Assembly (NCBI RefSeq): GCF_900099685.1
Contig: NZ_FNDW01000003.1
Span: forward strand, 186,001 to 250,000
Direction of reading: 5' to 3'
DNA from: Chryseobacterium taeanense
Lineage (GTDB): Bacteria > Bacteroidota > Bacteroidia > Flavobacteriales > Weeksellaceae
DNA length: 64,000 bases
Shown here: positions 17,562 to 26,323 of the stretch, one piece after another
How positions within the stretch are numbered: position 1 is the stretch's first letter
Layout of the letters: every line of letters starts with the position of its first letter
Made by a program: the position numbers and the translations under genes
The notes under the pieces: model-generated
Told to the model about the DNA's origin: nothing
Seen by the model: only the letters and a program-made list of their open reading frames with translations
Databases searched by the model: none

Positions 17562-18932
17562 TCAATTAAGCTTTAATTGTGAAGTGTATAAAACTTTAGA
17601 CTTATCCTGAACAGTATCTTCTTTTATCCATTTTATTTTAGGATTCAGAGTTCCTGCAATACCCTCCTTAAGCTTACCTTTTTGTTTGTTGGTGTGATTA
17701 TATTTAAAAGATTTATTAATGATGGGGAAATAATATGTTGTAGCCGTTATACTATTTTTCTCATCATTATAAAGGTATGTTTTATCTTTAAATTTAGACA
17801 TTTGAGGTTCAATCTTATTTTTATTTTCCAGATAATAGCCAGGATCTTTTAATCCATACAAAACAAGGAAGACAAAAAAGAAACAACTTATTCTCCAAAT
17901 CATTTTATCCGAACTATTGTTTTTAAAATAGAAAATAAGAAATGAAAAGAAAAGGCAAAAATTAGAAGCAGCCATGAGCCTCACGCCCATTTCCTCAATT
18001 TGCTGAAACCATCCTGAAACCAATAAAGCAATTCCATAAAACCCTGCCATGATCCACAAAAGAATATGAAAACTAAACAAAGAAGTCTCTTTTGCCTTCT
18101 TATAATATTGAAGCATATAGCGAAAAATAAACAGGTCTATAACAAAAACCACAAACTGAAAAGCAATACTTCCGAAACTACTGGAAATCGGTTTTATTGC
18201 AATAAAAGGATCGACTGCATTTACAAGACCAAACAGGTTTCTTATCAGTTGCAGAAAGGAATGATCGCCTGCTTTTCCTCTCAGTCCTTCTCCCGTAAAG
18301 CTTCCAAAATGAAAATAATTCAACGACAAGTAACTTCCTATTCCCAATCCTGAGATGATAATAAATAGAATCAGCGCTTTAAAATATGTCTTTTCTTTTA
18401 ATTTAAAAAAGAATAGAATCACAAACAACACAATAGAAAGGTAAATATAAACCCCTGAATATCTGAAAAAAAACATACAGATCATCATCATTGAAGCTCC
18501 GAAGGCATTTATATAAAGATTCTTATTTTCAGAAAATATCTGATGTAAAAAAAACAATAAGAAATACATAGAGAAAATAAAAGGACCTTCAGACATTGCA
18601 TTAAAAAAGACGAAATAAAATGTTTTCCCGGCGAAAACCAGCACCGTTTCCCTAAAATAAAATTTCTTATAGTAAGAAAAAAACAGAATGATAATCGTGA
18701 ACAATGCATTCAGAATTTTTGAAGCCCAAAAATAATCTTCAGAAAAAAAATGAGCTAATCTCAGTAAAACCGGATATCCTAAAGGAAAAAGATTCGTTTT
18801 CGGAGCAGGAAGATCCGCCGCAATACCAAAATATGAAAGACTGTCTGCACCAACACCTCCGAAAGAAACAAAAAAGGTTTGTAAAAAATATACAATAACT
18901 ATTATGACAGCCAATATTTTATATTTCAACAT
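17562..18932 (-). CDS. Polytopic membrane protein, possible GT-C type glycosyltransferase
   Basis: A 456-residue integral membrane protein with about ten hydrophobic segments, beginning ILAVIIVIVYFLQTFF at residues 6-21. The first periplasmic loop has GVGADSLSYFGIAADLP, an acidic residue after the first membrane helix, which is the layout of lipid-linked-sugar (GT-C) transferases such as dolichol-phosphate mannosyltransferase relatives. That assignment is an inference from topology; there is no decisive motif. The last about 70 residues are soluble. It is a single gene upstream of the rpsL promoter with no clear terminator. Confidence 0.6.
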   Translation of the reverse strand: MLKYKILAVIIVIVYFLQTFFVSFGGVGADSLSYFGIAADLPAPKTNLFPLGYPVLLRLAHFFSEDYFWASKILNALFTIIILFFSYYKKFYFRETVLVFAGKTFYFVFFNAMSEGPFIFSMYFLLFFLHQIFSENKNLYINAFGASMMMICMFFFRYSGVYIYLSIVLFVILFFFKLKEKTYFKALILFIIISGLGIGSYLSLNYFHFGSFTGEGLRGKAGDHSFLQLIRNLFGLVNAVDPFIAIKPISSSFGSIAFQFVVFVIDLFIFRYMLQYYKKAKETSLFSFHILLWIMAGFYGIALLVSGWFQQIEEMGVRLMAASNFCLFFSFLIFYFKNNSSDKMIWRISCFFFVFLVLYGLKDPGYYLENKNKIEPQMSKFKDKTYLYNDEKNSITATTYYFPIINKSFKYNHTNKQKGKLKEGIAGTLNPKIKWIKEDTVQDKSKVLYTSQLKLN

Positions 18933-19034
18933 AGCATTAATTTTCTTTGCTGCAATATTAAGTAAACTTATTTAAAAAAATTTCGCAATAGCTATCATCA
19001 ATCACGATTTATGGATTTCGGCACAATATTTACA

Positions 19035-19042
19035 TAAATTTG
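19035..19042 (+). promoter_or_regulatory. Promoter -7 element of dps
   Basis: TAAATTTG lies 27 nt before the dps ATG. No good TTG is found at the expected distance upstream, so only the -7 element is supported. Confidence 0.45.
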
Positions 19043-19069
19043 TTACAGAAAATAAACTACTAAATTAAT

Positions 19070-19546
19070 ATGAAAAACGCGAACATTATTGGTCTTAAAG
19101 AAGACGACTGTAAAAAAATTTCAGAAAAACTCAATATCCTTTTGGCAAATTATTCCGTGTTCTATCAAAACACAAGAGGTTCACACTGGAACATTAAAGG
19201 AGATCAGTTTTTCACACTGCATCCGAAATTTGAGGAACTGTATAACAGCTTGGTTTTAAAAATCGACGAAATTGCAGAAAGAATTTTAACCTTAGGAGCA
19301 ACACCGGCACACAACTATTCTGATTACTTAAAAGTAGCAACAATTAAAGAAAGTCAGGAAGTAAGCGACGGGGCAAAAAGTGTAGAGATTATTTTAAATT
19401 CATTTAAAGTTGTAATTGATCTTCAGAGAGAACTTTTAGACATTACTGAAAAAGCAGGCGATGAAGGTACCAACTCCCAGATGAGCGACTACATCACTGA
19501 ACAGGAAAAAGAAGTATGGATGTATAATTCTTATCTTGGAAAATAA
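19070..19546 (+). CDS. dps: Dps family DNA-protection / ferritin-like protein
   Basis: Dodecameric ferritin-like protein that oxidises and stores iron and protects DNA in starvation and oxidative stress (known of the family). The 158 residues show the signature YQNTRGSHWNIKGDQFFTLHPKFEELYNSLVLKI-type stretch with the ferroxidase ligands: His in SHWN, Asp and Glu in KIDEIAERI. There is no long basic N-terminal tail, so direct DNA binding is uncertain. It is monocistronic, with a -7 promoter element upstream and an intrinsic terminator downstream. Confidence 0.93.
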   Translation: MKNANIIGLKEDDCKKISEKLNILLANYSVFYQNTRGSHWNIKGDQFFTLHPKFEELYNSLVLKIDEIAERILTLGATPAHNYSDYLKVATIKESQEVSDGAKSVEIILNSFKVVIDLQRELLDITEKAGDEGTNSQMSDYITEQEKEVWMYNSYLGK

Positions 19547-19568
19547 TATTTTATCAGAAAAAATTAAA

Positions 19569-19600
19569 AAAATCACCTTACATTTAGGTGATTTTATTTT
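19569..19600 (+). terminator. Terminator of dps
   Basis: AAAATCACCT (19569-19578) pairs perfectly with AGGTGATTTT (19586-19595) around a 7-nt loop, followed by ATTTTTT. It lies 22 nt after the dps stop. Confidence 0.85.
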
Positions 19601-19607
19601 TTATAAT

Positions 19608-19615
19608 TAAATTTG
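19608..19615 (+). promoter_or_regulatory. Promoter -7 element of pncB
   Basis: TAAATTTG ends 18 nt before the chosen pncB ATG at 19634. No TTG is found at the usual spacing. It lies immediately after the dps terminator. Confidence 0.45.
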
Positions 19616-19633
19616 CGTATAAATTACACAATT

Positions 19634-20812
19634 ATGCACGACGTACGATTGAATTCCATATTGGATAATGATTTCTATAAAATAACCATGCAAAATGCAG
19701 TGGTGAAACTCTTCCCAGGTTCTATAGTAAAATACGAATTCATCAACAGAGGAAAACATCAGTTTCCGGAAGGGTTCGATGTGGCTTTAAGAGAAGCAGT
19801 CAATAAAATGGCAGAACTTAAACTCACCAAAGAAGAGAAAAAATTTATGGCAAGAACATGTCCTTACATCGATCTTCCTTATCTCGATTTTCTGGAAGGC
19901 TATCATTTCGATCCGACAGAGGTTAAAATTCATCAGGAAGGAAGTGATTTATCTGTAATCGTGGAAGGGCTTTGGTACAGAACAATTCTTTGGGAAGTTC
20001 CTTTGCTTGCACTCATCAGCGAACTCCACTACGAAATGAACCATTTGGAGAGAGATTCCAACGAAACGGTAATCAGTAAAACCTCTGAAAAAGCGGAAAC
20101 TCTGGCAAAACTGGGAGTAAAATTTGCTGAATTCGGCACAAGAAGAAGACATTCTTATAAAGTCCAGAACATGGTCATGGAAACCCTGACACAAAAGAAA
20201 GATTCAACTTTTATCGGAAGTTCAAATGTACATTTTGCAATGAAATATGGCGTAAAACCAATCGGAACACACGCTCACGAATGGTTTATGTTTCACGCTG
20301 CAGAATATGGCTTTAAAATGGCAAATCAACTGGCATTAGAACATTGGGTAGATGTGTACAGAGGTGATTTGGGTGTCGCTCTTTCGGACACTTATACGAC
20401 AGATGTTTTCTTTCAGCAGTTCGATAAAAAATTTGCCAAGCTTTTCGATGGAGTACGTCACGACAGCGGAGATCCTTTAGTGTTTGCAGATAAGACAATT
20501 GCTCATTATGAAAAACATGGCATTAATCCTTTATTCAAATATATTATTTTCTCTGATGGCTTAAATCTCGAAAAAGTAGAAGAAATCACCAACTACTGTA
20601 AAGGAAAAATTGGCGTGTCGTTCGGAATCGGAACCAACCTTACCAATGACGTAGGCTTAAAACCGATGAATATCGTGATGAAGCTGATCGGCGTTCAGGC
20701 TCCTAATCATGAATGGATCCCGACCGTAAAGCTCTCCGACGAACATGGAAAATATACAGGAGATCCAAAAATGATCGAGTTGGCTAAAGAATTCTTAAGG
20801 ATTCAAAATTAA
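19634..20812 (+). CDS. pncB: Nicotinate phosphoribosyltransferase
   Basis: First step of NAD salvage from nicotinate (Preiss-Handler pathway). The start MHDVRLNSILDNDFYKITMQ at 19634 is preferred over an upstream TTG in frame because it matches the family and follows a -7 element; length is then 392 residues. Family segments include EFGTRRRHSYKVQ, GSSNVHFAMKYGVKPIGTHAHEW and the phosphate-binding region FDGVRHDSGDP, with the conserved catalytic histidine in GTHAHEW. It is followed 15 nt later by a membrane protein gene of unknown role. Confidence 0.95.
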   Translation: MHDVRLNSILDNDFYKITMQNAVVKLFPGSIVKYEFINRGKHQFPEGFDVALREAVNKMAELKLTKEEKKFMARTCPYIDLPYLDFLEGYHFDPTEVKIHQEGSDLSVIVEGLWYRTILWEVPLLALISELHYEMNHLERDSNETVISKTSEKAETLAKLGVKFAEFGTRRRHSYKVQNMVMETLTQKKDSTFIGSSNVHFAMKYGVKPIGTHAHEWFMFHAAEYGFKMANQLALEHWVDVYRGDLGVALSDTYTTDVFFQQFDKKFAKLFDGVRHDSGDPLVFADKTIAHYEKHGINPLFKYIIFSDGLNLEKVEEITNYCKGKIGVSFGIGTNLTNDVGLKPMNIVMKLIGVQAPNHEWIPTVKLSDEHGKYTGDPKMIELAKEFLRIQN

Positions 20813-20827
20813 TAAAATTCAATAACC

Positions 20828-21421
20828 ATGAGTTTTTACAGTAAATTCTCTGAAAAAGATCTGATAGAATCTTATAAAAATCAAATAGATTATCAAGGCA
20901 AAGCAAGCCAAGATCTTTTAGAAGAAATTTCCAGGAGGGATTCTATGGAAAATTTTATGCTCAAAATAGAGAACCAAAAAAAGCTACAGGATGAGCGTAA
21001 CAGACTTATAAGAGAAATCCATCAGCATTATATGGCCAAATATTCAAAGCAAGAATGTTTTTCTTTAATAAAATCAGATTTGCTATCAGAGAAAGAGATA
21101 GAAGAGCTTGTTAATATTAAATATGCACATATTCATAAAAATATTGAAAACTTAAAAGTAGATTCTATAACATTACTAAAAGCTTTCTATGCGATTCTTA
21201 CTTCTTCTGTAATCAGTTTTATCTTGCTAATCATTGCAATTTATAAAATGAATTTCCTGGTAGCTTTTAATTTTTTCCTCCTTATTCCGGTTTATATCAT
21301 AAACTATTGGATTATAAGAATGATCGTAAATAAAACAAGAGAAAACCTGGCAGTTTTTATAGCAACCTTTTTAGCAACGTTATTGGATGTTTTATATTTT
21401 TTTCTTTTCGTTTCTGCATAA
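20828..21421 (+). CDS. Membrane protein of unknown function
   Basis: A 197-residue protein. The first half is charged and helical (residues 1-110, with many Lys/Glu and SKQECFSLIKSDLLSEKEIEEL). The second half has three hydrophobic segments at roughly 115-138, 143-163 and 175-196, ending FFLFVSA, so it is probably an inner-membrane protein with a cytoplasmic N-terminal domain. It starts 15 nt after pncB and is likely co-transcribed, but no functional link is evident. No family recognised. Confidence 0.6.
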   Translation: MSFYSKFSEKDLIESYKNQIDYQGKASQDLLEEISRRDSMENFMLKIENQKKLQDERNRLIREIHQHYMAKYSKQECFSLIKSDLLSEKEIEELVNIKYAHIHKNIENLKVDSITLLKAFYAILTSSVISFILLIIAIYKMNFLVAFNFFLLIPVYIINYWIIRMIVNKTRENLAVFIATFLATLLDVLYFFLFVSA

Positions 21422-21435
21422 AAAGTATATTCAGT

Positions 21436-22095
21436 CTAGCTTTTATTCAGCTTTTTCATCAAAATAGCTTCCATTTTTTCATAGCCTTTTGCAGTCGGAT
21501 GAATTTCATCTTCAGTATAAATTTTATCAAGTCCGTTACGTGAATCTTTCATTTCAGAATGATAATCCACATAAGGAATATTGTGTGTATTTGCATAGTT
21601 CTCAATCATTTTGTTGAGGACAATTACTTTTTCAGCCGGGTGCATATCTTTTCTCCAGCCAAAATCATAAGCCGGAAGAACGGAGCAAAGAACAACTTTG
21701 ATATTATTCGCCTTCGCAAGCTCAACCATAGAAACTATATTTCCAAAAACCTTATCCAAAGAAATCGGTCCCTGATTTTCGGCAATATCATTCGTCCCGG
21801 CAAGAATCACCACACGTTTTGGCTTCAATTTAATAACATCTTCCCTGAATCTTAAAAGCATTTGCGAAGTCACCTGCCCACTGATTCCTCTTCCCACGAA
21901 ATTGTTTTTCGTGAAAAACGCAGGATCTGTAGAAAACCATCCTTCTGTAATAGAATCGCCCATGAAAACGGTATTCGGAGCTACCTTTTTAGATAATATT
22001 TCAATATTCTGCTTTTCATATTTTGCATAATTGGCAAAATCCTGACCCGATACTATAGCTGAAAACATAATGGCTGAAACGATTAAAAATTTCAT
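21436..22095 (-). CDS. SGNH/GDSL-type esterase or lipase, exported
   Basis: Secreted hydrolase of the SGNH superfamily acting on ester substrates that cannot be named from sequence. The chosen ATG at 22093-22095 gives a signal peptide MKFLIVSAIMFSAIVSGQ; the frame extends 15 codons further upstream. Blocks are clear: FMGDSITEGW (catalytic Ser), VGRGISGQ (Gly), LAGTNDIAE (Asn) and DEIHPTAKGY (catalytic Asp and His). Length is 219 residues. It is convergent with the preceding gene and divergent from rmuC. A TATTTTTG -7 candidate lies at 22157-22164 on the minus strand. Confidence 0.9.
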   Translation of the reverse strand: MKFLIVSAIMFSAIVSGQDFANYAKYEKQNIEILSKKVAPNTVFMGDSITEGWFSTDPAFFTKNNFVGRGISGQVTSQMLLRFREDVIKLKPKRVVILAGTNDIAENQGPISLDKVFGNIVSMVELAKANNIKVVLCSVLPAYDFGWRKDMHPAEKVIVLNKMIENYANTHNIPYVDYHSEMKDSRNGLDKIYTEDEIHPTAKGYEKMEAILMKKLNKS

Positions 22096-22233
22096 TAAAT
22101 CTAATTTTAATATTTGAATACTTGAAATAACGAAAAACAAATTGATTTTACAAATACAAAAATAAAAATAAACAACAATTTTTCTTTAAAATAAAACTTA
22201 AGGATTTCCGTAAAAAATAAAGTTTCCTTTTTG

Positions 22234-22241
22234 TAATTTTG
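22234..22241 (+). promoter_or_regulatory. Promoter -7 element of rmuC
   Basis: TAATTTTG lies only 4 nt before the annotated ATG at 22246 and 10 nt before an in-frame ATG at 22252. If used, the transcript would be leaderless or nearly so. No TTG is found at the expected spacing, so this is a weak call. Confidence 0.35.
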
Positions 22242-22245
22242 AAAC

Positions 22246-23754
22246 ATGGAAATGACTTATTTAATTATCGGATGTATTGCAGGAGGAGTCGTTGGAGCAA
22301 TCATTCTGTATTTTGCTTTGAAATCTTCAATGGTGTCGAGAAGTTCATACGATGAGCTGAACAATTTATATATTAAAAACAATTCTGATCTGGAAAATTC
22401 AAACATTAAAATCCAGGAATTGACGCAAACCATCAGCGAAGAAAAAAAGATAAACCTACAACAGTCTGATTTATTTAATGATCTTAAAAACGAGTTTTCA
22501 AGAATTTCTGCAGAATACACTTCTTTACAGTCTCAGTTCTTGGAACAAAAGCAAATTAATGCCAAACAATTATCACAGATAGAAAGTCTTGTAAATGACA
22601 AACAATCTCTGTTTGCGAAAAATTCTGAACTTTCGGCTATCAATGAAAGTTTGCAGAAATCTCTTGAAACGCAGAAAGAAGAAATCACAAAAATTCAGGA
22701 AGAATCAAAACTGCAGTTTGAAAATCTTGCCAATAAAATCCTGGAAGAAAAGACAGAAAAGTTTACTACTTTAAATCAGAATAATCTTAAAACAATCCTC
22801 GAACCTTTCCAGGAAAGAATAACAGATCTCAAAAACCGCGTTAATGAGGCTTATGAAAAAGAAAATAAAGAACGTTTTTCTCTGGCTGAAAAAGTGAAGG
22901 AACTTGCCGAGCTTAATCAGCAGATTTCCGAAGATGCAAAGAAATTAACACGTGCTTTAAAGGGCGAAAGCAAAACGCAGGGAAATTGGGGAGAAATGAT
23001 TCTTGAAAGCATTCTGGAAAAATCCGGTCTTGTGAAAGGAAGAGAATATTTTCTGGAACATGAACTACGCGACGAAGACAACAAAGCGTTGTTTTCAGAG
23101 TTTTCCGGTAAAAAAATGCGTCCTGATGCTGTCATAAAATATCCGGATGAAAGAAATGTCATTATCGATTCTAAAGTTTCCCTTACCGCTTTCACTGAAC
23201 TTGTAGACGAAACCGATCAGGATGTATATATTATGAAACTTAATCAGCATCTGTCTTCCATTAAAAATCACATTACACAGCTGAGCCAGAAAGCATATGA
23301 CGATTATGGAAAATCTCTGGATTTTGTCATGATGTTCATCCCGAGTGAACCGGCATATATCGCCGCCATGCAGGCAGATCAAAATTTATGGAATTACGCC
23401 TACGAAAGAAGAATATTATTGCTTAATCCAAGCAATCTTATCACTTCATTAAAACTGATCGCTGATCTTTGGAAACGCGAATATCAGAACCGAAATTCTA
23501 TGGAAATTGCAGATCGTGGCGCAAAACTTTATGATAAATTTGTAGGTTTTGTAGAAAACCTCGAAAAGCTGGGAAGAAATCTCGATCAGGCAAAAAATGT
23601 TTATAATGATGCTTACAAACAACTTTCTACAGGAAATGACAATCTCGTCATACAAACACAAAAACTGAAATCTCTTGGTATAAAAAATAAAAAAGATCTT
23701 CCTCAAAGTCTCATTGACAATTCTCAGATTTCTCTGAACATTTCTGAAGAATAG
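22246..23754 (+). CDS. rmuC: DNA recombination protein RmuC
   Basis: RmuC-family protein, linked in E. coli to limiting DNA inversions at short inverted repeats; it contains a nuclease-like domain. The 502 residues comprise an N-terminal membrane anchor (LIIGCIAGGVVGAIILYFAL), a long coiled coil (about residues 30-215) and the RmuC domain with KGNWGE-like QGNWGEMILESILEKSGL, MRPDAVIKYPDERNVIIDSKVSLTA-type block (Asp and Lys of the nuclease-like site) and VMMFIPSEPAY. It is monocistronic and ends at a strong terminator. Confidence 0.94.
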   Translation: MEMTYLIIGCIAGGVVGAIILYFALKSSMVSRSSYDELNNLYIKNNSDLENSNIKIQELTQTISEEKKINLQQSDLFNDLKNEFSRISAEYTSLQSQFLEQKQINAKQLSQIESLVNDKQSLFAKNSELSAINESLQKSLETQKEEITKIQEESKLQFENLANKILEEKTEKFTTLNQNNLKTILEPFQERITDLKNRVNEAYEKENKERFSLAEKVKELAELNQQISEDAKKLTRALKGESKTQGNWGEMILESILEKSGLVKGREYFLEHELRDEDNKALFSEFSGKKMRPDAVIKYPDERNVIIDSKVSLTAFTELVDETDQDVYIMKLNQHLSSIKNHITQLSQKAYDDYGKSLDFVMMFIPSEPAYIAAMQADQNLWNYAYERRILLLNPSNLITSLKLIADLWKREYQNRNSMEIADRGAKLYDKFVGFVENLEKLGRNLDQAKNVYNDAYKQLSTGNDNLVIQTQKLKSLGIKNKKDLPQSLIDNSQISLNISEE

Positions 23755-23769
23755 AAGCTCAAATTAAAG

Positions 23770-23802
23770 AAACTCTGGTCTGCTGATCGGAGTTTTTATT
23801 TT
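23770..23802 (+). terminator. Terminator of rmuC
   Basis: AAACTCTGGTC (23770-23780) pairs with GATCGGAGTTT (23785-23795) around the tetraloop TGCT, with two G-U pairs, followed by TTATTTT. Confidence 0.85.
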
Positions 23803-23832
23803 CTAAAAAACAGTTTTAAATGCTCTTAAAAA

Positions 23833-23850
23833 TAATTTTGCATAATTTTG
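23833..23850 (+). promoter_or_regulatory. Two tandem -7 elements before the rRNA/tRNA methyltransferase gene
   Basis: TAATTTTG occurs twice, at 23833-23840 and 23843-23850, ten bases apart, immediately before the ATG at 23855. No TTG sits at the standard distance. Tandem elements one helical turn apart could give two alternative starts with minimal leaders. Confidence 0.4.
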
Positions 23851-23854
23851 CGGA

Positions 23855-24619
23855 ATGTTAATAGAAAGCTTTCAGAACGAAAAGGTAAAATACATCACTA
23901 AACTTCTTACAGACAACAGATTTCGGAAAAAATCAGAGGTTTTTGCCGTTGAAGGCCAACAGGAAAATGACCGTGCTATGAAATTCGGTTTTGAGCCTGT
24001 TGAGTTTTTTATATGTGAAAACATCTTTCAGAAAGATCTTCCCAAAGCGAAAATACATCTGGTGAGTGACAAAGTTTATGAAAAAATAGCCTATCGCGGA
24101 AGTTCAGAAGGTATTATCGGTATTTACAAAACAAAAGCAGCTGATCTATTTTCATTTATCCCAAAAGAAAATTCTACGATTATTGTTGTTGAAGGGGTAG
24201 AAAAACCCGGTAATCTGGGAGCAATTTTAAGAAGTTGTGAAGCCTTCGGAATTGACGCACTGATTGTTTCCGACGGAAAAACAGATTTTTACAATCCCAA
24301 TGTTATAAGATCCAGCGTCGGATGTCTTTTCGGAATGAAAGTATTTCAATCAGAGAATGAACAAACATTGGAATTTCTTACCCAAAACGGATTTAATATC
24401 TATACAACCATTATGGATGGAAATTCACAGGATCTTCATATAAGAGATTTCACAAAGAAGTCCGCGGTAATATTTGGAACAGAACATTCAGGATTGAGTG
24501 ATTTTTGGATCGGCAAAGGAATGAATACGCTTATTCCTATGTCAGGTAGTATAGACTCTCTGAATCTGAGTAATGCTGTTGCGATTACTTGTTATGAAGC
24601 CCTGAGACAGAAAGGATAA
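23855..24619 (+). CDS. SpoU/TrmH family RNA 2'-O-methyltransferase
   Basis: SPOUT-superfamily enzyme methylating ribose 2'-OH of rRNA or tRNA; the exact target is not evident. It has 254 residues. The N-terminal substrate-binding domain includes FAVEGQQENDRAM. The C-terminal SpoU knot has motif 1 (EGVEKPGNLGAILRSCEAFG, with the conserved Asn and Arg), motif 2 (IFGTEHSGLSDFW) and motif 3 (IPMSGSIDSLNLSNAVAI). It is monocistronic between two terminators. Confidence 0.93.
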   Translation: MLIESFQNEKVKYITKLLTDNRFRKKSEVFAVEGQQENDRAMKFGFEPVEFFICENIFQKDLPKAKIHLVSDKVYEKIAYRGSSEGIIGIYKTKAADLFSFIPKENSTIIVVEGVEKPGNLGAILRSCEAFGIDALIVSDGKTDFYNPNVIRSSVGCLFGMKVFQSENEQTLEFLTQNGFNIYTTIMDGNSQDLHIRDFTKKSAVIFGTEHSGLSDFWIGKGMNTLIPMSGSIDSLNLSNAVAITCYEALRQKG

Positions 24620-24660
24620 ATTTAATAACTATTAGTTATTTAAACTTTAAGGCATAAAAA

Positions 24661-24690
24661 AACCGCATCACTGGGTGAGCGGTTCTTTTA
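24661..24690. terminator. Bidirectional terminator
   Basis: AACCGC-A-TCAC pairs with GTGA-GCGGTT (24661-24684, one bulged A), flanked by A-run and T-run. It lies between the convergent methyltransferase and LEA-like lipoprotein genes. Confidence 0.8.
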
Positions 24691-24708
24691 TTTTTAAAGC
24701 TTGTCTAA

Positions 24709-24975
24709 TTATTTAGCAGCTTCTTCTTTCTTAGCTTCAGCTTTTACTTCTTCTTTAGCTACGTTAGCATCAGCTTTTACTGAATCTTTAGCAGCATCAG
24801 CGTTAGCTTTTACTGAATCTACAGTAGCGCTAGCAGTAGAATCGATAGCAGCGTTAGCTGAATCAGCAGCAGCGTTAACTGAATCTACAGATCCTTCAGT
24901 AGAGTTAGCTTCAGTTTTTTTACAAGCAACTAGAGAGATAGCAGCGATAGCAGCTACGAATAATGACTTTTTCAT
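24709..24975 (-). CDS. Small lipoprotein with 11-residue LEA-like repeats
   Basis: An 88-residue protein. MKKSLFVAAIAAISLVACKK gives a lipobox with Cys18. The rest is low-complexity Ala/Asp/Ser/Lys/Val that can be written as 11-residue repeats: DSVNAAADSAN, AAIDSTASATV, DSVKANADAAK, DSVKADANVAK, EEVKAEAKKEE. This resembles group 3 LEA and apolipoprotein-type amphipathic helices and suggests a helical, possibly disordered surface or periplasmic protein. It is probably abundant, given the strong-looking terminator and -7 element, but that is inference. It is monocistronic. Confidence 0.8.
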   Translation of the reverse strand: MKKSLFVAAIAAISLVACKKTEANSTEGSVDSVNAAADSANAAIDSTASATVDSVKANADAAKDSVKADANVAKEEVKAEAKKEEAAK

Positions 24976-25044
24976 AATAAATTAAATTTAATTTTGTTAA
25001 TATTGTTTTATAAAATCTTTTCTCTGTTCTATTATTTGAACAAG

Positions 25045-25100
25045 ACAAAGGTATGGCAGATAGAAAATTTGTGTAGGAAAAATAATTGTAATACCTTTGT
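25045..25100. promoter_or_regulatory. Mirror-image divergent promoters
   Basis: ACAAAGGTAT (25045-25054) and ATACCTTTGT (25091-25100) are perfect inverted copies, so each strand carries a TACCTTTG -7 element pointing outward. The plus-strand copy has TTG at 25069-25071 with a 20-nt spacer and drives the gene at 25160. The minus-strand copy, serving the small lipoprotein, has no TTG at the expected place. Confidence 0.55.
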
Positions 25101-25159
25101 AAAATAGATTTACAAATAAATACAACTGATAATCAATAATTTAATCATTTTAGAATACA

Positions 25160-26323
25160 TTGACGGATTTAGATATATTACACTTTGAGCAGCTAAAAAA
25201 GGATGTCCAGGCTCAATATTTGAAAGAATACACCCCTTCCTATGATGATATTTCTAAATGGAAGGGAATTGACATTATATATTTTCAGGAAGATCTCCGA
25301 AAAAAAGCTAAAGGAAACATTAGCGAAAAATCGTTTTATACCTATTTTAAAAATTCACCTGTCACAAAATTACCAAGAATCGATATGCTCAATTTATTGA
25401 GTATTTATGCAGGCTACGACTCATGGTATGAATTTAAGAAACAACATCTTTTTGCAGGAGAATTGCTGAAAGATGATGAAGATTTAGACGATGATGATCT
25501 TAAGGAAATTGAAAAAATAGTTTTTACAGCTCCCAACCTTCCTCAAAATGACATTACACTAAAAAAACAGGAAGAAAAAACAGCCGATAATGAAGTTTTA
25601 CAAAAATCAAATACTGAAAATCAATCAATTATACATAATAAAGATATAAATACCAAAACTAATTCGGAAGAACAAAAACCGAAAAAAAGTTTTATTAAAA
25701 AGAACGCCTGGGCTCTTATCACTTCCGTTCTGGTTGTTCTTACAGGATTATTAGGTTTTAAGGATGTTATTTTTTCAAAAACCTATAAATACTGTTTTAC
25801 CGATGCAGACCGCGGTCTGGGTGTAGTGAATACTTTGGAAATAAAAGTCATTAAGGAAAATGAATCTCCTATTCTTTATAAAATAAAGCCCGGAGAATGT
25901 TTTTATTATTCGACCAAAGACAAAAATCTGAAAATGCAGATCAGTTCTCCTTTTTATGAATACCTGGAAATCAACAGAAGCCTTGAAAATGCCCCGGATG
26001 AAGAAATCATAGAATTAAAACCGGATGATTATAAGATGGCAGCCTATTATTTTTCGATCAAAGATGCAAATGGAGATCCTGAGGAGCTTAAAAGAAAAAG
26101 AAACCAACTGGAAAGCCTTATAAGCAATAATGCAGTTATTTATCAGATATATGATAATAATATTTATGGCATAGAAAGACTGGACAAGCAGAAATATATC
26201 ACTCTGGTCACAACCCCTACAACTTCACTGAAGAATTTAAGTGTAATAGAAATGAAAAAAGATAATAACGGAAAAATCATCTCCATCAAATTTAAAATTG
26301 CAACAGATGAAAAGAATAAATAA
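25160..26323 (+). CDS. Single-span membrane protein of unknown function (TTG start)
   Basis: A 387-residue protein. No ATG exists near the N-terminus, and TTG at 25160 begins MTDLDILHFEQLKKDVQAQY; a complete promoter lies 60 nt upstream. Residues 1-100 form a compact helical domain with FYTYFKNSPVTKLPRIDMLNLLSIYAGYDSWYEFKK-type sequence. This is followed by a charged linker, a membrane segment near residues 182-200 (WALITSVLVVLTGLLGF) and a C-terminal, probably periplasmic, domain. It overlaps the next lipoprotein gene by 17 nt. The N-terminal part resembles cytoplasmic helix-turn-helix-like modules found in Bacteroidota, but I cannot confirm that. Confidence 0.6.
   Translation: MTDLDILHFEQLKKDVQAQYLKEYTPSYDDISKWKGIDIIYFQEDLRKKAKGNISEKSFYTYFKNSPVTKLPRIDMLNLLSIYAGYDSWYEFKKQHLFAGELLKDDEDLDDDDLKEIEKIVFTAPNLPQNDITLKKQEEKTADNEVLQKSNTENQSIIHNKDINTKTNSEEQKPKKSFIKKNAWALITSVLVVLTGLLGFKDVIFSKTYKYCFTDADRGLGVVNTLEIKVIKENESPILYKIKPGECFYYSTKDKNLKMQISSPFYEYLEINRSLENAPDEEIIELKPDDYKMAAYYFSIKDANGDPEELKRKRNQLESLISNNAVIYQIYDNNIYGIERLDKQKYITLVTTPTTSLKNLSVIEMKKDNNGKIISIKFKIATDEKNK

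Noticed and set aside
24701..24985. 94-residue plus-strand frame
   Set aside because: Exact antisense of the LEA-like lipoprotein; its low-complexity Ala/Ser composition follows from the opposite-strand repeats.
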